From Pomphorhynchus laevis (lineage: Eukaryota > Acanthocephala > Palaeacanthocephala > Echinorhynchida > Pomphorhynchidae), in the NCBI GenBank assembly GCA_012934845.2, contig WNNJ02003773.1, positions 112,270-176,269 on the forward strand: a stretch of DNA of 64,000 nt, given 5' to 3'. A model generated the notes under the pieces. The model worked only from the letters and a program-made list of their open reading frames with translations. It was not told the origin of the DNA and searched no databases. This document shows positions 22,750 to 34,069 of the stretch, piece after piece. The position numbers were made by a program, and so were the translations under genes. The number at the start of each line of letters is the position of its first letter. Within the stretch, counting starts at the first letter, position 1.

Positions 22750-23990
22750 TTATTTGTTAAATATTATTATTTATAATAATAAAGATCATAAAGCTGCCGG
22801 GTTAGATCAATTATGCGTAGAACAGTTAAAGTCGACTATCGATATTTTGATAGACTACTGGACAGAACTTTTCAATCTACTTCTTGCAGGTCATCCGTTT
22901 CCGATTTCGTGGCGCGACGGTGTAATTAAGATCCTGCATAAGGGCAAAGGTGACTATGATTCACTGGATGCGTACAGGGGGATTGCGATATTGAATCACA
23001 GTTATAAGTTATTGACTCATATAATGTATATGCGCCTTATTAAGTTTCGCGAGCATCTCTTACCTACGGAGCAGTATGGATTCCGCCCGAAAAGGTCAAC
23101 GTCCGATGCAATAAAGCATGTCCGTGACGAAGTCACCAATTGTTTCGCTAATCGTAGACCGTTGTATGCTACTTTTGTTAACTTTGAGCGAGCATTTGAC
23201 ACAGTGAATCGTTCTTTGTTACTTGATAAACTTTCCACCAGAGTGTCCGTTAGTGGTCACTCTGGTGACCACTAACGGGAGTATTACTTTCGTCGAAATG
23301 GTCATTTACTGAACACCTACATCGTAAATCCTCGAAGTTAGTTGTAGCAACCTCTTATGCAAAAAACTTAGGTTCTTTATCTTTCTCAGGAGCCCTCCGG
23401 TATTTTCGAAGTATGTTGCTTCCCATAGTTTCATATGCTTTGCCAGTTATCTGGTCGGATTTAAGTCCCTTCAATTTTCAGCAGTTGGACAGGTGTCAAT
23501 GGAGATTCGTGAAGCGAATTGTTGGAGTCTCACCAAAATGTTCTTCATCGGTTATAGCGATACTATCATCGTTAGAACCTTGCTCTAAATACATCTGCTC
23601 AACATTTAATCTTGAACACACTGCATCATTTACTACTAACCTGAACATGTTCTTTCGAAAGACGACGTCATTGGATTCTGAATTTTATCTTACTCCGGCA
23701 TTCTTACAGACTAAATGGAGAGAACCCTGTGCAAGGAAAATACCGCTGATCTGGAGAGCATCTGTCCATGGATATCACGATAAATTCTGCGCTATTAGAA
23801 TTCCAGTACATGCATGGTGCTCTTTGTGCATTTGTGTTCTTTGCAAAAATGAATGCGCATCTAACCTGTATATCTTCACTTGCTCAATTTTGAAAAATAT
23901 GTCACTATCCGATATTGACAGTAGGAGAAGATTTTGAAATACAATTTATAAAATTGATAAACTTTTGGTGTATTTATTTTGTTTACCCAG
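22750..23990 (+). mobile_element. LINE family B, copy B1 (5'-truncated, RT core missing)
   Basis: Begins with DHKAAGLDQLCVEQLKSTID, WRDGVIKILHKGKGDYDS and AYRGIAILNHSYKLL, then GFRPKRSTSDAI and FVNFERAFDTVNR (usually D in place of N after FV). At 23247-23278 a perfect hairpin replaces the catalytic YADD block. The thumb then resumes: AKNLGSLSFSGALRYF, LDRCQWRFVKRIVGVSPKCS, and a cysteine-bearing tail with CSLCICVLCKNECASNLYIF. It ends near 23990 after CCGAAAGGTAAAGAGG. Clade not assigned. It lies within the LTR fossil. Confidence 0.75.
23247..23278. repeat. Perfect hairpin at the LINE B1 deletion
   Basis: CCGTTAGTGGTCAC, loop TCTG, exact reverse complement. Overlapping it, CACCAGAGTG (23237) pairs with CACTCTGGTG (23258), so two interleaved inverted repeats occupy the point where the RT catalytic block is missing. 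Confidence 0.9.
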
Positions 23991-23999
23991 TACCGAAAG

Positions 24000-26900
24000 G
24001 TAAAGAGGTATAATAAATTCTCTCATTATTATTTATTACAAGACTTTGACACATAAAAGAGTCATTTTGTCTGATCACAATATTAAGAAAAGAAAAAAAA
24101 GAAAGAAAAAAGTAGTTCAGCAATAATAAATTGTCACATATAGTTATATATTTCCTGCAAAGAATCTTCTCTTTTTATCCACATGCTCAGCGCATTCTGG
24201 AAAGATTTGTACTGTGCCATAGACACGATCGAATTCGGCAATCGGTTCCATAGGTTTACCGCTCTGTGAGATAATCGCAAGTATCTATGACATTTCCCGT
24301 GTGATTGCACAACAACTGATAAAGAGTGTCCTCTGTGGCTCGGGCGATCATTTAGAATAACGGATTCTGATGGATAACCAGGAAAGACATGGATCATTCG
24401 TCATAACTGTAATAAATCATTGTACATATATCTCTTGTAAACTGAAGTAATATTTAGTTGGCTTAGTCTATCACAGTAGGCGATGTTCCGAAGACCAGAA
24501 CATAGCTTGGAAAATCGGCGAAGAATCTTTTCTAATTGGTTTATTTCACCACGCGTAGAAGGAAAAGTCGCCGGCGAAGCATAATCAATGATTGGTCTGA
24601 TCAACGCCTTATATAATAGTGAGAACTGAGACGGTGGAAGCGAACTAAAGGTATTTTTGATCATGTAAATAATTTTTCTCGACGTGTTGCATATATTTTC
24701 AGTATTGAGGTCGGTTTTAAACGAATTCTGAACAATTATCCCAAGATCTTTTGTATACGAATTTGTGGGAATAATCTCACCGCAAACAGAATAATCATTT
24801 GGTAAATCACTACGACCAAATCTGAGGTGGACACATTTAGTAATGTTAATCATGATTCCGGTCAGTTCGCTCCACCTATTAACCATATTTATGTCATCTT
24901 GTAAGTGTTGCATATCGGCATAGCATGTAATGACATTCCATATTTTAAGATCATCCGCGAATGCTAATTTTTTACATTTTAGAGAGCGTAGCAAACTATT
25001 CAGAAATATGACGAATAATAATGGACCCAACACCGATCCCTGAGGAACACCCATTGATAAATTTGACGGTCTAGATAGACAATTTCCAACTCAAACTCTG
25101 AAAGAACGATCAGATAGGAAAGCGTGAATCCATCGAATAATAGGAATTTCAATTCCGTAATCTGCAATAGCCTCAATCAACATATTGTGGGGAATCCTAT
25201 CAAAGGCCCAACTCAAGTCGAAATACACGACATCAACTGCATTACCCTGCGCAACTGCATCAACCCATGCTTCGCATGCACATAAAAGATTATACATGCA
25301 AGAACGTCCAGGACGAAAACCATGTTGGAAATTATCTAACAAGTTCGATGATTCAAGATAGGATAGTAATCGCCGATACAATATGCGCTCTAACATCTTA
25401 CATACGACACTTGTAAGGCTTATTGCTCTATAATTTTCAGGATTGTGACGATCTCCTTTTTTGTGGACTGGCACTACAGTGGCGATTTTTTAATCTAGCG
25501 GTAGAATTGACTTAGCTAGTGATAGTTGAAACAAATAAGCTAACGGTGAAGCAATAAATGTTGATAATATCTTTAGTATCTGGGGATGTAATCCATCCGG
25601 ACCAGGTGATGAATGTCGTAAAGAATTTAACTCACTATAAACCTCCTCGGTAGTAACATCAAAATAACTTCGTGAATGGCTTACACGAGATTGCTGGTTA
25701 ATTTCTGTGTTATTAGTTACGAGTTGAAAAGTCGACGCAAACGTATCTGCTACATCTTGAGGCGATGTGATAAAGTTATCATTAATACGAAGAGACGAAA
25801 TCGCAGAAGGAATTGTCCTATTTCTACGTATGTGAGCCCAAAATCGTTTTGGTGCACTATGAAAATCCGCAGCTATTCTCATTTCGTAGTTAAATTTTTT
25901 GCGTTTTTTAAGCTTTTCGAAAAAGTTACGACAATTGACGTATTCCTGTCGATAAGTATTGTCCTTGCAGCTTAATTTAAACAGTCGGTTTCTTCGTCTT
26001 AGTTCTGATTTAAGTTCTCTATAAAATCACGGAGGATTCACTTTTTTATTTTTATGCACGATCTTGGTAGGAACGTATTTTTCTATTATTTCGCACATTG
26101 CTGAACGGAAAACTTTCCAACAATCTTCAACATCGTCGCTAGCGCCTACAAAGTTCATAGTCGATGCTGCTTGAAGAATTTTACACTGATCCGCACGATA
26201 CCAACAATGCTTGAAGATTTTAGTTTCGACTACGTCGATAATATTATTTGAAATCCATGAGAAGTGCAAAAGCAATACACAATGATCACTAACTCCTATG
26301 GGTGTTTCATGCATAATGTCACGCACATCTGTTAATGATTTAGATAAAATTAAATCCAACAAAGAACTTTGATCATTCATAATCCTAGTTGGTGCTGATA
26401 CATGCTGAACAAGAAGTAGGCTATCTAACAGAAAATTCCACAAGTCATGATCTAGTTTACTAGATGATGTTATTCCTGAATGAGGATCATCTATATTGAT
26501 GCTGGAAATATTGAAGTCTGCTAAACAGAGGAACCGGTCACCCATTCCTGCCTTTGTCAAAATATCTGAGAATTCCTGAGTGAGAACGAAGCTAGATGGA
26601 GATCTATAACATAGTGCGATAGTAACTTTATTTCTTACATGGGATAGACTCGTCACCATCAGTTCACAAGTACCATATGTGTCAGTATAAAATTCAAAAT
26701 CGTCAACACCTATATATTGATCGACATAAAGTGCAACACCGCCTCCTCGTCGTACTTTACGATCAACCCTGATGATCGAATACCCATCCACAGCTACCAT
26801 ACTATCAGCAATATCATGATTTAGCCAAGTTTCGGTAACTGCGATTATTTGAGGTTTATATGTAAAGAATCTGTTCCGAAATTCGTCAATCTTCGATACT

Positions 26901-27290
26901 ATACTACGCATATTTGTGTAAGCGACGTTAATAATTGGAGTTGACTATTTACTGGTTCCTGCGTTTATAGATAGTCCAGTAGGAAATATATCTAACAAGG
27001 ATGGATCAATACCTAAGCAATTATCATACCGATTGGATTCCAACGTAAAAATGGCTTTCTTCGAACCACACGAAAATTTCTTATTGACAAGTCCTTTTCA
27101 CCAGAAGCATTCCTGATCTTTAGCTCTTCCAAAGCTTGATTTCGCATCTTACGATCCTGAATGCTGAGATCCTTAAAGATTTTAGTAGTTTGAACTGACT
27201 GGATATGATGGCTTCGTTAGCCATTTCCAAGTCACAATCCACCTTTAACCGTCAAAAACCGCATCGAAGTCCTTGTCTTGTAATTTTATA
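24000..27290 (-). mobile_element. CR1-type LINE, nearly complete
   Basis: A minus-strand copy inserted in the LTR fossil. The end of ORF1 (about 27.25-27.08 kb) reads KDLSIQDRKMRNQALEELKI and GEKDLSIRNFR in pieces. ORF2 covers endonuclease 26911-26027, linker 25882-25490, RT 25474-25091 and 25054-24401, and tail 24397-24134. Frames are interrupted by only about four or five stops and few shifts. A purine-rich tract (24085-24113) lies close to the 3' end. This is one of the younger LINEs here by frame retention. Confidence 0.85.
24134..26911 (-). pseudogene. CR1-type LINE ORF2 (endonuclease + RT)
   Basis: Endonuclease: MRSIVSKIDEFRNRFFTYKP, IIAVTETWLNHDIADSM, RRGGGVALYVDQYIG, LADFNISSINIDD and GVSDHCVLLLHF. 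Linker: HSAPKRFWAHIRRN and [83 protein letters not shown] and LAFADDLKIWN (catalytic FADD kept). Thumb: LIRPIIDYASPATFP and KILRRFSKLCSGLRN. C terminus: YLRLSHRAVNLWNRLPNSIV. Single in-frame stops lie near 26.03, 25.49, 25.09 and 24.40 kb between open blocks, so few mutations separate it from an intact ORF. Confidence 0.85.
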
Positions 27291-28502
27291 ATTGTTGAAT
27301 CAGAGACTGAATTTGTACAAGTAGAATTTAGTCGTCATCGGAATTTGAAATATGAGAACCATGGTTGTCGCAGGTGTAGAACGTTTTAGGATTCCTATAC
27401 TTGATAAATTCTACACGATTATGGTTCACTTTGACTCCTCCAATCTGTCTTATTGTATCCATACCCAAAATTAAATTAAAAGGTGCAGCCAGTTGTCAAA
27501 CTACTACGGCTTCAACAAACAATTTTTTTCGCTGACGAACAAATTTAATGCAGAATATCATAAACATCGTGTTGGTTCGACTATAAAATCTCGGACACTT
27601 ACTTTACCATGCCATCTATCAACTAGATTCGAACTAACTATCGTGTTACTGCATCCCGTATCGATCAATGCCAGTCAGTTCTTACCATTCACTTTAACAG
27701 TCACGATAGGAAGAGTGCAGGGCGGAATTATTGAGGTGGAATTTGCTCAGGCGATGCAACCCCACCCTGTTCTTCTCCCGATTACCAGCAGTTTCTTTGT
27801 ATATGGCCCAACTTTCCGCAATTCCAGCAGCGTACACGTCGCTTAAATTGATTTTCGTCGATATTCGAATTGGGCAATCTATTTGTTATAGGACTATTGC
27901 GTATTCGATCTCTTGGTTGTCTTCTTCTCTCGTCTGATTGAAAGTTTCTTCCTTCACCCGCATTCAGCTTGCGATTTATAATATGTTCTGGCTCGCTTGA
28001 TTGACAAATTGCTACCACACCAGTACCAATGTGATAATCAATATCGACAGCCAACAAAGCTCTAACACGACTTAAATACTTTCAATAGTTAAATTCTCGA
28101 CGTCAGGAAGAGATCGAATTTCTTTGCCGATGTTCACAGGCAGTGAAGTAACAAATACTCGTTTTATTACTACACCGTTGTCGAGATCAGCAGAGCGAGT
28201 CAAGTGTCACAGTTCAGCAATGTATACGTCGACAGGTTCTCCAGACCATTTTTTGTTCGATAGTATTTCAAATGCACAGAACGGATCGAGCCCAAAAGCT
28301 TTTCTTGAACATTGCTTTATTTCTTTTGCACTTTTCTTGGTTTCATAACTCAGTTCGAGATAAAAGGATAGAGCGTTGCTTTCAAGTAGCATCGGCAATA
28401 AAACTTCTTACTGATCATGGGGACTCCAAGGCATGATTACTGCTGTGATTTCAACTCTGTGCTCAAACAAGGAGATTCCTATAGCAATTGCGAAATCCTC
28501 AA

Positions 28503-30984
28503 ATAAAAGGGGGCATCGGTTCATCCCATCCCCTTAATCAAAATTGGCAAACTCATGGAGAAGCAGAAGCAGCGCCGGGGAAATGAAGACAAAGTTGCCC
28601 AGGGGCAAGTACCTACCCCAGGTGGAGCTAATGGAGGGAAGGGAAACCTTCCTGCACCTAGCTCTGTCTAGGTAGGTAATCCTTCATCCAACTAATCCAT
28701 CACAATGCAGTGTACTCGTGAGCCTTTTTCACTGAATATCCTTCAGTGGAATTCGGGTGGCGCTTCTGCCCCTAGACTTCTATCCGGTAGAAATGCAGAT
28801 GTAATAGTCCTTCAGGAGACGCGGTATATCCGTCTCCCCCAGGACATTACTCGATTTATTCCAAAGCATATATGTTCACACTATACTCCGTATATAACCC
28901 CTCCTCATTCCTCTTCATCTCAAGGACTCTTGACCTTAGTTAAGTGCTCCTAAAGGTCCTCCCTCCTGCTAAACTACTCATGTCCAGCCCTGTCTTGTCT
29001 GGTAGTTTCACTCAGTAAGAACGGTAAACGCCTCAGTCTAGCCAATGTCTACATTCGTCCATGGAAGATTCACAAGAACCGTGACCTCCTGGATAATATT
29101 ATTGACAGCGGCTATGAATTGATACTTGGATACTTCAATGAGAAGTGGTCGTTGGATCAACGCAGCACTTCGCAGAGCTAGAAACGGTTATCTTATTTAC
29201 AAACCACCTTCCCCTACCTTTCATTGCACATCTACAAATTCTATCCTCGAATACTGCTTCACTCGAGGTGGTTGCTTAAACCCCTCTGTATGGAGCAGTC
29301 GCGCCAGCAATTGTCCACCTCTCATGACCTTATTTGTTGGCGGATTGAGGAGGATACGTTGCTAAGAATTAAACTTTGATCCGATCAGAGTGGCCTTCTA
29401 TCAGGCGGCTATCCAACTCTTCCCCAGAATAGGAAATGAGAGTTTAACCGAACTTAATACCCACCTCTTTTCGCAAGCTACCGCAATTCTATCGAGTACC
29501 TATAAAGGTCGCTTATTCAATCCCACTCCGACAAAACTCAAGGTCCTAGCCAAATTGCTAAACCTTTCTAATATCTCTGCTTCCGCCAGACAAGCCCTCT
29601 CGAATGAATACTGGATTACTAGATATAGATTCCAGCTGGAAAGTGATAGGGCGAGTATTACTCGTCTTAACCCTTCTCAGTCTTCATTTGGAAGATTTTC
29701 AAGAAAGAGAAGTTTGTGTGTTGGAAGGAGAGGGCATTGGGTTGGATAGGTAAGATAGGCCTTGAAAAAGTTTTAGAGGATTCACTAGCCCTACACAACT
29801 ATGGATTCACGCAATCTCCTCAACCAATCCCGTTTTGGGGTGACTTCAGGAGTAGGGATTTATCTGTTTCGGATATTCTCAACTCTTGGGATCCACATCC
29901 GGGCAACTCCAAATCCGTCGCTTCACTTTCTTCTCGTGTCTGTCAGCTTTTGACAGCAAATCAGAGAAGGGAGGTGGCTGTCACAATGCTTTTAGTCTTC
30001 CCATCCGATGTAGCAGACATCAATATTAGTAAGCGTGTTTATATTCCCAAGAAAAAATCCAGCTCATGCCCTAAAGATCTGCGACCCATTTCGATTCAAA
30101 ATGCCCTCGTGTCGATTTACGAAAAAGCGCTTGCGCGTAAAATCCGCGACCATTTCATTAGGCGTAATTTGATCCCTCCAGGTTTTCATGGGTTCGTCAA
30201 AGGTCGTTCGGTCCATTCAGCAGTTGGTGAGGTGAAGCAGTTTTGCCGCGATAACAGCCATCGTCTTGTTGTGGCTGTTTTCCTCGACTTTTCTTCTGCA
30301 TTTGACGGAATCTCCATTCCCTTTATGATCTCTTCTCTCATGTCCCTCGGGTTGCCTGCGAGAATTGTGAACAGGGTGGAGATTCTGCTGTACACCAAGC
30401 GTTTTTACTATGAAGACGACCCTGATGCGCGTCAGTCCTACCCTATTACGGGTGTGCCTCAAGGTTCTCCCATATTTGCCTCTGAACCACTCCCTACCTT
30501 CACAAGTCGAGTAAAATACCTGGGATTCACCGTTACGGTGAACTGGTCAGCGAAAGCTGACCTGGATAGACTTAAACGTATCCTGAAGAAAGCTAGGTGG
30601 GCCGTGAAACGGGCCCAGCATCTGTCATTGAAAGTGGAAACCCAGTTGCGCCTTTGGGGCACGGGCTATCTCGTGATTAGTCTTCTTTTCGAGAGGACGT
30701 CCCCAGAGCAAAGACTAAGGTGTCTTGAGCTCCTCGTCTCTCGTTTACCCAGCATAGTCCGCACCGACTGGATTCTTCGGGGGTTGAAAGACCCCGGGTG
30801 GTTCAGTCTGAAAGCGGCGTGTTGGATCGGTTGGGGGCTCAGATCCCCCTGGATTTGAGGCCGTGATCATGGAAGAAGACTTCACTTGCTGTATTGTTTA
30901 TTTCCTTTGATTTTCTGTAACTGATCTGTTATTTATTTATATTTTTCACCGTGTTTTATTTTTATTAAGAAAATCTTTATTATT
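28503..30984 (+). mobile_element. LINE family A, copy A3 (5'-truncated, RT core deleted)
   Basis: Starts in the end of ORF1 (about 28503-28690), then ORF2 from MQCTREPFSLNILQWNSGGA (28705), with endonuclease pieces to 29365, linker 29390-29749 and a 380-codon frame at 29716-30858. The tail TATTAAGAAAATCTTTATTA ends at about 30984. In the RT an in-frame deletion removes roughly 94 codons, including YADD. Its 5' end abuts the gag end of the LTR fossil. Confidence 0.85.
29716..30858 (+). CDS. LINE A3 truncated RT frame, 380 codons, catalytic block missing
   Basis: Reads LHNYGFTQSPQPIPFWGDFR, RPISIQNALVSIYEKALARK, GFHGFVKGRSVHSAVGEVKQ, VVAVFLDFSSAFDGIS and ITGVPQGSP, then jumps to IFASEPLPTFTSRVKYLGFT, KKARWAVKRAQHLSLK and PGWFSLKAACWIGWGLRS. 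Compared with copy A2, the stretch from LSPILYLAAS through YADDTTALF to the LALFALSS segment is absent, with the frame kept. The result is an open reading frame for a catalytically dead RT. Whether it is ever translated is unknown. Confidence 0.8.
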   Translation: MCWKERALGWIGKIGLEKVLEDSLALHNYGFTQSPQPIPFWGDFRSRDLSVSDILNSWDPHPGNSKSVASLSSRVCQLLTANQRREVAVTMLLVFPSDVADINISKRVYIPKKKSSSCPKDLRPISIQNALVSIYEKALARKIRDHFIRRNLIPPGFHGFVKGRSVHSAVGEVKQFCRDNSHRLVVAVFLDFSSAFDGISIPFMISSLMSLGLPARIVNRVEILLYTKRFYYEDDPDARQSYPITGVPQGSPIFASEPLPTFTSRVKYLGFTVTVNWSAKADLDRLKRILKKARWAVKRAQHLSLKVETQLRLWGTGYLVISLLFERTSPEQRLRCLELLVSRLPSIVRTDWILRGLKDPGWFSLKAACWIGWGLRSPWI

Positions 30985-30999
30985 ATGAACCGAATAACA

Positions 31000-31750
31000 A
31001 AAAGGAAACAAAGCAAATCATAGCAACATCATGAAAGGTTCACCAATTGAACAATAGGAACATGCATTAAACGCCTTTTCTAGAGCGGAATCCAAAGACT
31101 CGTTAGAACCTTTAGGGGCACCCAGTAGTTTTTCATTACCACTTTTGCTGGTGGTAGCGCAGCCCGAACTTTTTGGAACGCCAGTCGTTACCGATTATCT
31201 CACACTTAGATAATATTAAGATACCTATTGCGGTTACCCTCTTCTCGATCATCTCGATATCTCGCACCACCGAGTCCACAGTACCGTTGATTGAGCAATC
31301 GTCTAAATACCACATGCTCAAAATAGATGAACAACGAATAGCCATGGGATTCACAGTCAAGCTGAATAGGAGTGGACCCAGCGGATCTCCTTGCTGCACG
31401 CACTCACCTGAATCAACAAAGTCGTCTCCGAAGAAAAGTAGGCTCGGATTTCCGTAGCAGGCTTGAACGAACGGGTATTGCAGAGATTTTCTCGCGGACG
31501 TTTTTGAGCATGATATCGCGATTGAGACTATTAAATGCATATTTGGTGGCGTCCGCTTAGTCACAGATATTTGTGAAATCGCTCTCACCATTCGTTTTTG
31601 TTCGAGCACAGGAGCTTATTTGACTAGTGTTTGTCCCAGAATATTGAACAATGCGTCGAGCTCGCTTTTGATGCGAGCGAATCGATATCCGTTGTAATTC
31701 TTTCGACTACCAACTGTTTTGTTTTCGATTCGTCTCGATAGTTGGTCGCT
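31000..31750 (-). mobile_element. LINE family F fragment with RT core
   Basis: On the minus strand, a piece with FVQACYGNPSLLFFGDDFVD, GECVQQGDPLGPLLFSLTVN and MWYLDDCSINGTVD. VQQGDPLGPLLF and WYLDD (in place of YADD) mark an RT group common in many invertebrates. Upstream remnants reach about 31.7 kb, while about 31.0-31.1 kb holds the start of the thumb. No start or end of the element is visible. Confidence 0.7.
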
Positions 31751-31939
31751 GGTTTGTTCGATTTTGCAGCTCGACGAATTTTGTAAGTATTTAAAATTAA
31801 GACAATTTTAGCATGAAATGTTTCTTCATTTGGAATTTTTCGTCAATTGCCAATATATTTGTTCAATTGTTTCGTCAATTGTATGTTATTTATTGAGAAG
31901 ATGACTTAGTTTTAAAGTCACGTTTTATTCATCTGCGAT

Positions 31940-33030
31940 TGTCTTCATTCTTCTGCGATTATTGTAAAATGCCGTAGAATTTTAGGATTTCTTCATCGAA
32001 ACATTGGAGGATGTGCGAGTTGGTGAGTCTCTTTCTGAATGGTTTTATTTCACTCAAGGTGTTCCACAGGGCTGTATCCTTAGTCCCACTTTGCTTAATA
32101 TCTACATCAACGAAATCTCTGAAAATTTTACATGCCAGTGCCTATTATACGCCGATGACATGAAAATGTGGTGCCCTTTATTTCGTGGTTGTTCTAGCTC
32201 TCCCCTACTACAATCAGATTTGAATAAAGTTAGTAGTTGGTGTTTATCACACGGCTTAGTAATCAATGTTAGTAAATGTCGACATATGAGAATTGGTCAA
32301 TCCCGATTACCTTCCCCTTCTTATAAATTCAGCTCAACAGTTATCGAATCAGTAAATCACTTTAATGATCTAGGTGTTGTTATCTCCTCCAATTTAAAAT
32401 CTCGTCTTTATTCTTATGCGATTATTGCAAAATGCCGTAGAATTTTAGGATTTCTTCATCGAAACGTTAGACGACTTGAGCCAAAGGCTTTACGCATTGT
32501 ATATTCGAGTCTCTTAAAATCACATATGCTCTATGCATCTCACGCGACACACCCTCAACTGAAATCAGAATTGAGTGAATTCGACAACATTCTGAGAAGA
32601 GCCACGCACTTGGTTCCGGCAACTCGCTCCATTCCTTATCCAGTTAGACTAGAGACGTTGGGTATAAGATCTATTGAATGCGATCTGTTGATTGCAGATC
32701 TTACACTAGTGTGGATGTCGCTGCGCGTGCTTAACCATCCGTATAAGCAGCTGTTCTGTCTTCGTGAATCTTCAATGTTACGTGGACACGAGCTATGTTC
32801 GAAGCATCGCTCAAAGCATCGAATAAATAGCACGATAGTGATGGATCGCGTCTGTAAACGATGAAATGGATTATCACCTGGTGTGATCAACAGCTCTTCT
32901 GCGATGCAATTCAAAGAACTCCTAAAGCTTGACCTCGTGAACTCTTGATGTTTTTTTTCGTTTTTTTGTTTTTTGTTTATTCTCGATGTGATGCTTCCTT
33001 ACGAGCATCAGCTCCCTTGGAAGTCGACAT
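31940..33030 (+). mobile_element. LINE family C (CR1/Jockey-like), 5'-truncated
   Basis: A 286-codon frame (32004-32864) holds GVPQGCILSPTLLNIYINEI, LLYADDMKMW (catalytic DD kept), GLVINVSKCRHMRIGQSRLP, HFNDLGVVISSN and KSHMLYASHATHP. The C terminus is VRLETLGIRSIECDLL, then NGLSPGVINSSSAMQFKELL in another frame (32868-32950). A T-rich tail follows. The 64 bases before it (31945-32008) repeat an internal segment of the same element (32413-32472). Confidence 0.8.
31945..32008 (+). repeat. Displaced internal copy of LINE C sequence
   Basis: Contains AATGCCGTAGAATTTTAGGA and the following TTTCTTCATCGAAAC, which occur again at about 32432-32470 inside the RT thumb region. Here the segment sits directly before the RT start, out of order. 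Confidence 0.8.
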
Positions 33031-33039
33031 ATAATAATG

Positions 33040-34065
33040 TTGGGTTGAGGAACAATATGATATATAATATTATAAATCGCTTTTAGAAATGTAATAAAAT
33101 ATTATGAGAAAAAATGCAATCAAGTAAGTTGTCCGTCACAACATAGTCATAGAAATAATTTGCTGACATGTAATTTGTTATAATCGCATGAATTTATTAT
33201 CACCAAGACAATTTTTTACATAATTGAAATTGTCTATTGTTTTCACTTTAATTTTTTAATTTCTTTCCTCTTTAATTTTTCATGTCACAAGTTATTTTAC
33301 TATAAAATTAATGTATTCATAATATTCCTTTTCACGAGAGTAATATAAGAAAATAAAATTTTAATTTTCTAAGGAATGATAAAGTGAAAAAGCCTTGAAT
33401 ATTGCAGTATCAACAACAATTTGAATTTATCGGAAAAAAACTTTGAAAATATTATTTAAATAGGTTCTTCTCGCTGTAAAACTTATTTAAAATTAAACTT
33501 TTTTGTAAACGAATTCTTTTATATTAGTTTATATGATTTCATTCCATTGAAAGGCATTTTACTATTCCCTCCTATCGGAAGACATTTTAATTGTCTAAAT
33601 TAAATAACTTTGAAATAATTTTGATTTATCCACTACTGATGAATAATCCCCTACTTTTAATATTTTTCGACACTTTTATTGTGTCGAAAAATATTAGTTC
33701 TATAAAATACATCGATTTAATTAATTTCCTTATATACAAAATGTAGATTGAGGTAATTTGTAAAAATGTAAATCTATAAATTATTTCATTATTAAGTACA
33801 TCAATCACATTGAATATTGATTTTGCATTGATTTGTTGCTCTTTCAACATAAAATTTTTCACAACATAAAGAAATAGTCATAATTGATTGCGACTTTAGC
33901 ATTGCAATAAATATATAGTAATATTGTGCTAGAATTGGGTTACTAAATAACAAACATTATAATCAAACACAAATAAATGATAAAATAATCAATATTTTTA
34001 ATTGCACATATTTATTTTTTATAAATTGGTAATTTTATGTCATTTATTATTTTTTATTTCCAAGC
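33040..34065. other. A/T-rich intergenic stretch with one perfect hairpin
   Basis: No gene or element recognised. A 78-codon frame at 33626-33862 (minus) is hydrophobic A/T-biased translation, partly formed by the hairpin, and I do not call it a gene. Confidence 0.5.
33659..33695. repeat. Perfect hairpin, 15-bp arms
   Basis: AATATTTTTCGACAC, 7-nt loop TTTTATT, exact reverse complement. Confidence 0.9.
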
Positions 34066-34069
34066 AGTG

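Larger units (their letters stand above)
17622..28500 (-). mobile_element. LTR-retrotransposon fossil (Ty3/Gypsy-like, lineage uncertain), split by three LINEs
   Basis: Parts in element order on the minus strand: gag (about 28.48-27.78 kb; WSGEPVDVYIAEL, then a zinc knuckle CWNCGKLGHIQRNC), retropepsin (about 27.7-27.3 kb), RT in two blocks (22.75-22.39 kb with RPIMDFRELN and DLKNAYLQI; 19.53-19.24 kb with GLCSAPRIM and YMDDI), an RNase H-like part (about 19.0-18.8 kb), and integrase with a C-terminal GQQVWVKPSSAR part (about 18.5-17.64 kb). It is broken in many places, clearly more than ten. I could not find paired LTRs. It is older than the three LINEs that lie within it (22.75-23.99, 24.0-27.3 and 19.53-22.38 kb). 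Confidence 0.75.

Noticed and set aside
17622-31001. GAACCGAATAACAAA occurs at 17622-17636 and 30987-31001, just outside the composite of LTR fossil and LINE A3, and looks like a target duplication.
   Set aside because: Two or more chance 15-mer matches are expected in 64 kb of A/T-rich DNA, and the orientation of the bordering LINEs does not fit one insertion event.
33626-33862. A 78-codon minus-strand frame.
   Set aside because: It is A/T-driven Ile/Phe/Lys-rich translation that runs through a perfect hairpin, with no similarity or splice signals.
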